From an uncultured Mogibacterium sp. (GTDB lineage: Bacteria; Bacillota_A; Clostridia; Peptostreptococcales; Anaerovoracaceae): DNA of 8,405 nt. The stretch lies in the NCBI RefSeq assembly GCF_938039775.1, contig NZ_CALHTQ010000178.1:1-8405 (forward strand), read 5' to 3'. Below, one piece after another: positions 8,101 through 8,405 of this stretch (its first letter is position 1; the number at the start of each line of letters is the position of its first letter). The position numbers were made by a program, and so were the translations under genes. The notes under the pieces are model-generated. The model did no database searches and was not told where the DNA came from. It saw only the letters and a program-made list of their open reading frames with translations.

Positions 8101-8405
8101 ATCTGCTGCTGCAGCTCTCTGGTCACGTATCATGCGCAACGTGCCTAACATCAGAAAGGGTTCCTATAAACCAGCTCCATCAAATGTAGTTCATAAGAAC
8201 GGCGAATACTTTACAAAAGGTACCGAAGGAGGACTTGGCACAAACCCAGATGAAGAGTCAGAAGAAACTGAAATTATAGAGGAAGAACAGGAAGCTACTG
8301 AACAGTCGCAGAATAATAACAGTAGTAACTCAAGCAATCAGGGCAACCAAGGTAATAATCAGGGTAACCAAGGCAACCAAGGTAATAACCAGGGACAGCC
8401 AAGTA
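5144..8405 (+). CDS. Class A penicillin-binding protein, PBP1A-like (3'-truncated by window edge)
   Basis: This is a bifunctional peptidoglycan synthase: a GT51 glycosyltransferase polymerises lipid II and a penicillin-sensitive transpeptidase cross-links peptides outside the membrane. At least 1087 codons are visible with no stop, so it is longer than typical PBP1A proteins of about 700-900. In order: a Lys/Glu/Ala-rich cytoplasmic region (1-205) with a duplicated motif; one membrane segment (about 210-231); GT51 (about 262-445) with EDKTFWKHHG (catalytic Glu287), GTSTLTQQLARN (317-328) and KIERTLSKKEI; a linker of about 165 residues (531-697), possibly OB-like; and the transpeptidase (about 697-1015) with SSIK (Ser735, Lys738), STN (818-820) and KTGT (949-952). 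All catalytic motifs are present, so it should be active. An acidic stretch and an Asn-Gln-Gly repeat tail then run off the window. The start is fixed by a good ribosome site. The pbpA/ponA/mrcA naming is not resolvable here. Confidence 0.96.
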   Translation, partial: MENNSTNIKELIKRLQNGERLSQEEMRTVANYVAQMKFEKEQREKRAQAVAKGNEKKGLSFHEQVAKAEADAKKNRLRNNLEKNSVKHASSDDAALNNKARIISNDDKAAFHEQVARAEAAAAKRDKSIRKRAREEKKLLKQEQKAKTRDKERGFSLKRDLRHPVQFLKRVFTKPNPYYTPGAGEYIMVSGKKVKNKPRTLSIKYAIRNFIVMGIVMTLMFSIYAVTVIAFAPKIDPHKIYDQISTDTIIYDDTGERVGSVNSGESRTIIKYKDIPKHTVDAFVSLEDKTFWKHHGFNWTRIAGAIVSSFGRGNIRGTSTLTQQLARNVYLPNIKSQRSVRRKILEMYYAAKIERTLSKKEIFAAYVNSIYFGYGNYGIENASKTYFSKSVSELSIKESAALAAMPQSPDTYSLIQNADSPLASRETSTPIKVNSKTYIANDISRSRRQIALKLMYEQGYITKSQYDENVSANLVDFLKPTLSAGSDAGTSYFTDYTVNRVIKALMKKYKLDYKSAHDMVYNGGLKIYSTMDSKAQKAVEDGFNEGTYFPSLTGLKKDSSGNIISDKGSITLYAYDNMIQDDKFVLQDDEYKRNDDGSITLYKNKRLNIYKTSTANGTDYSLELKPSYVIESNNLYIIPGGYINIPSNSKTIDKSGNLVISAKFIKNNSKLITDVNGNPAFSDKLYILQDKVIQPQGAMVITEVGTGKVKAMVGGRGVTGKQLYNRAINPRQPGSSIKPLAVYSAALQRSYEYAEQGQKYPLVDPGNDKQGTDNYGDYLTAASIIIDEPIKINGRVWPKNSNNRYSGPMTMRKGMQSSTNVVAVKLYEQLGADYSASMVEKYGISTLNKSANGDMNPAALALGGLSKGVSPYEMAEAYATFPNGGVRVENRVFIKVVDRDGSTILTTEKKKHKVLDEGVAYIMVTMLKSVVNGGTGSNAAISGVEVGGKTGTTSSNYDIWFDGITPKYAASLWIGTDVNIPLTSSSSAAAALWSRIMRNVPNIRKGSYKPAPSNVVHKNGEYFTKGTEGGLGTNPDEESEETEIIEEEQEATEQSQNNNSSNSSNQGNQGNNQGNQGNQGNNQGQPS
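5324..5371 (+). repeat. First copy of duplicated FHEQVA motif in PBP cytoplasmic region
   Basis: This encodes FHEQVAKAEADAKKNR (residues 61-76). The same pattern recurs exactly 50 codons downstream as FHEQVARAEAAAAKRD. The two copies share FHEQVA, then a basic residue, AEA and A/K-rich continuation. Synonymous codons differ (TTC CAC GAA CAG versus TTT CAT GAA CAA), so this is an old duplication or one kept by selection at protein level. Confidence 0.8.
5474..5521 (+). repeat. Second copy of duplicated FHEQVA motif in PBP cytoplasmic region
   Basis: This encodes FHEQVARAEAAAAKRD (residues 111-126), the partner of the copy at residues 61-76. It is followed by a strongly basic helix-like stretch (RKRAREEKK) leading toward the membrane segment. 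Confidence 0.8.
8336..8395 (+). repeat. Asn-Gln-Gly coding repeat in PBP C-terminal tail
   Basis: Nine-base NQG units are interrupted by single extra Asn codons. A higher-order pattern is visible: a 21-base unit (8336-8356) followed by a 30-base version of it (8357-8386) that has one more NQG, then a third partial start. CAA/CAG and GGC/GGT/GGG/GGA are mixed. The array probably continues past the right edge; its true length is unknown. Preceding it are an acidic run (about residues 1034-1050) and an Asn/Ser run, as in an unfolded extracellular tail. Confidence 0.85.

Overview
The window carries four protein-coding genes and short regulatory gaps. No RNA gene, mobile element or CRISPR array was seen. 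It looks like a chromosomal segment from a low-to-moderate GC Bacillota. A clostridial relative is my guess, because the AT-rich codon use, the RecN/HolA/ComEC versions and the lysine-rich, Asn/Gln/Gly-tailed class A PBP all fit; the genus cannot be fixed from sequence alone.

Layout: (1) positions 1-1392, plus strand: the 3' four-fifths of recN (DNA repair ATPase), whose N-terminus with Walker A lies left of the window. (2) A perfect 12-bp hairpin starting inside the recN stop codon separates recN from a convergent two-gene minus-strand operon. (3) That operon is comEC (4924-2528, DNA-uptake channel) followed by holA (2538-1489, delta subunit of the DNA polymerase III clamp loader). The two reading frames overlap by 11 bases, which suggests translational coupling. 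(4) A 219-bp divergent intergenic region holds probable promoters for both directions. (5) From 5144 to the right edge runs a large class A penicillin-binding protein (glycosyltransferase plus transpeptidase) that is cut off by the window while inside a low-complexity Asn-Gln-Gly tail.

Functionally this is core genome: recombination repair (RecN), DNA import (ComEC), replication (HolA) and peptidoglycan synthesis (PBP). RecN and ComEC may meet on incoming DNA during transformation, but nothing here shows co-regulation; they are on opposite strands. I did not find a new multi-gene system. The least ordinary part is the PBP: a roughly 205-residue charged cytoplasmic extension holding a duplicated FHEQVA motif, a roughly 165-residue linker between its catalytic domains, and the repetitive tail.
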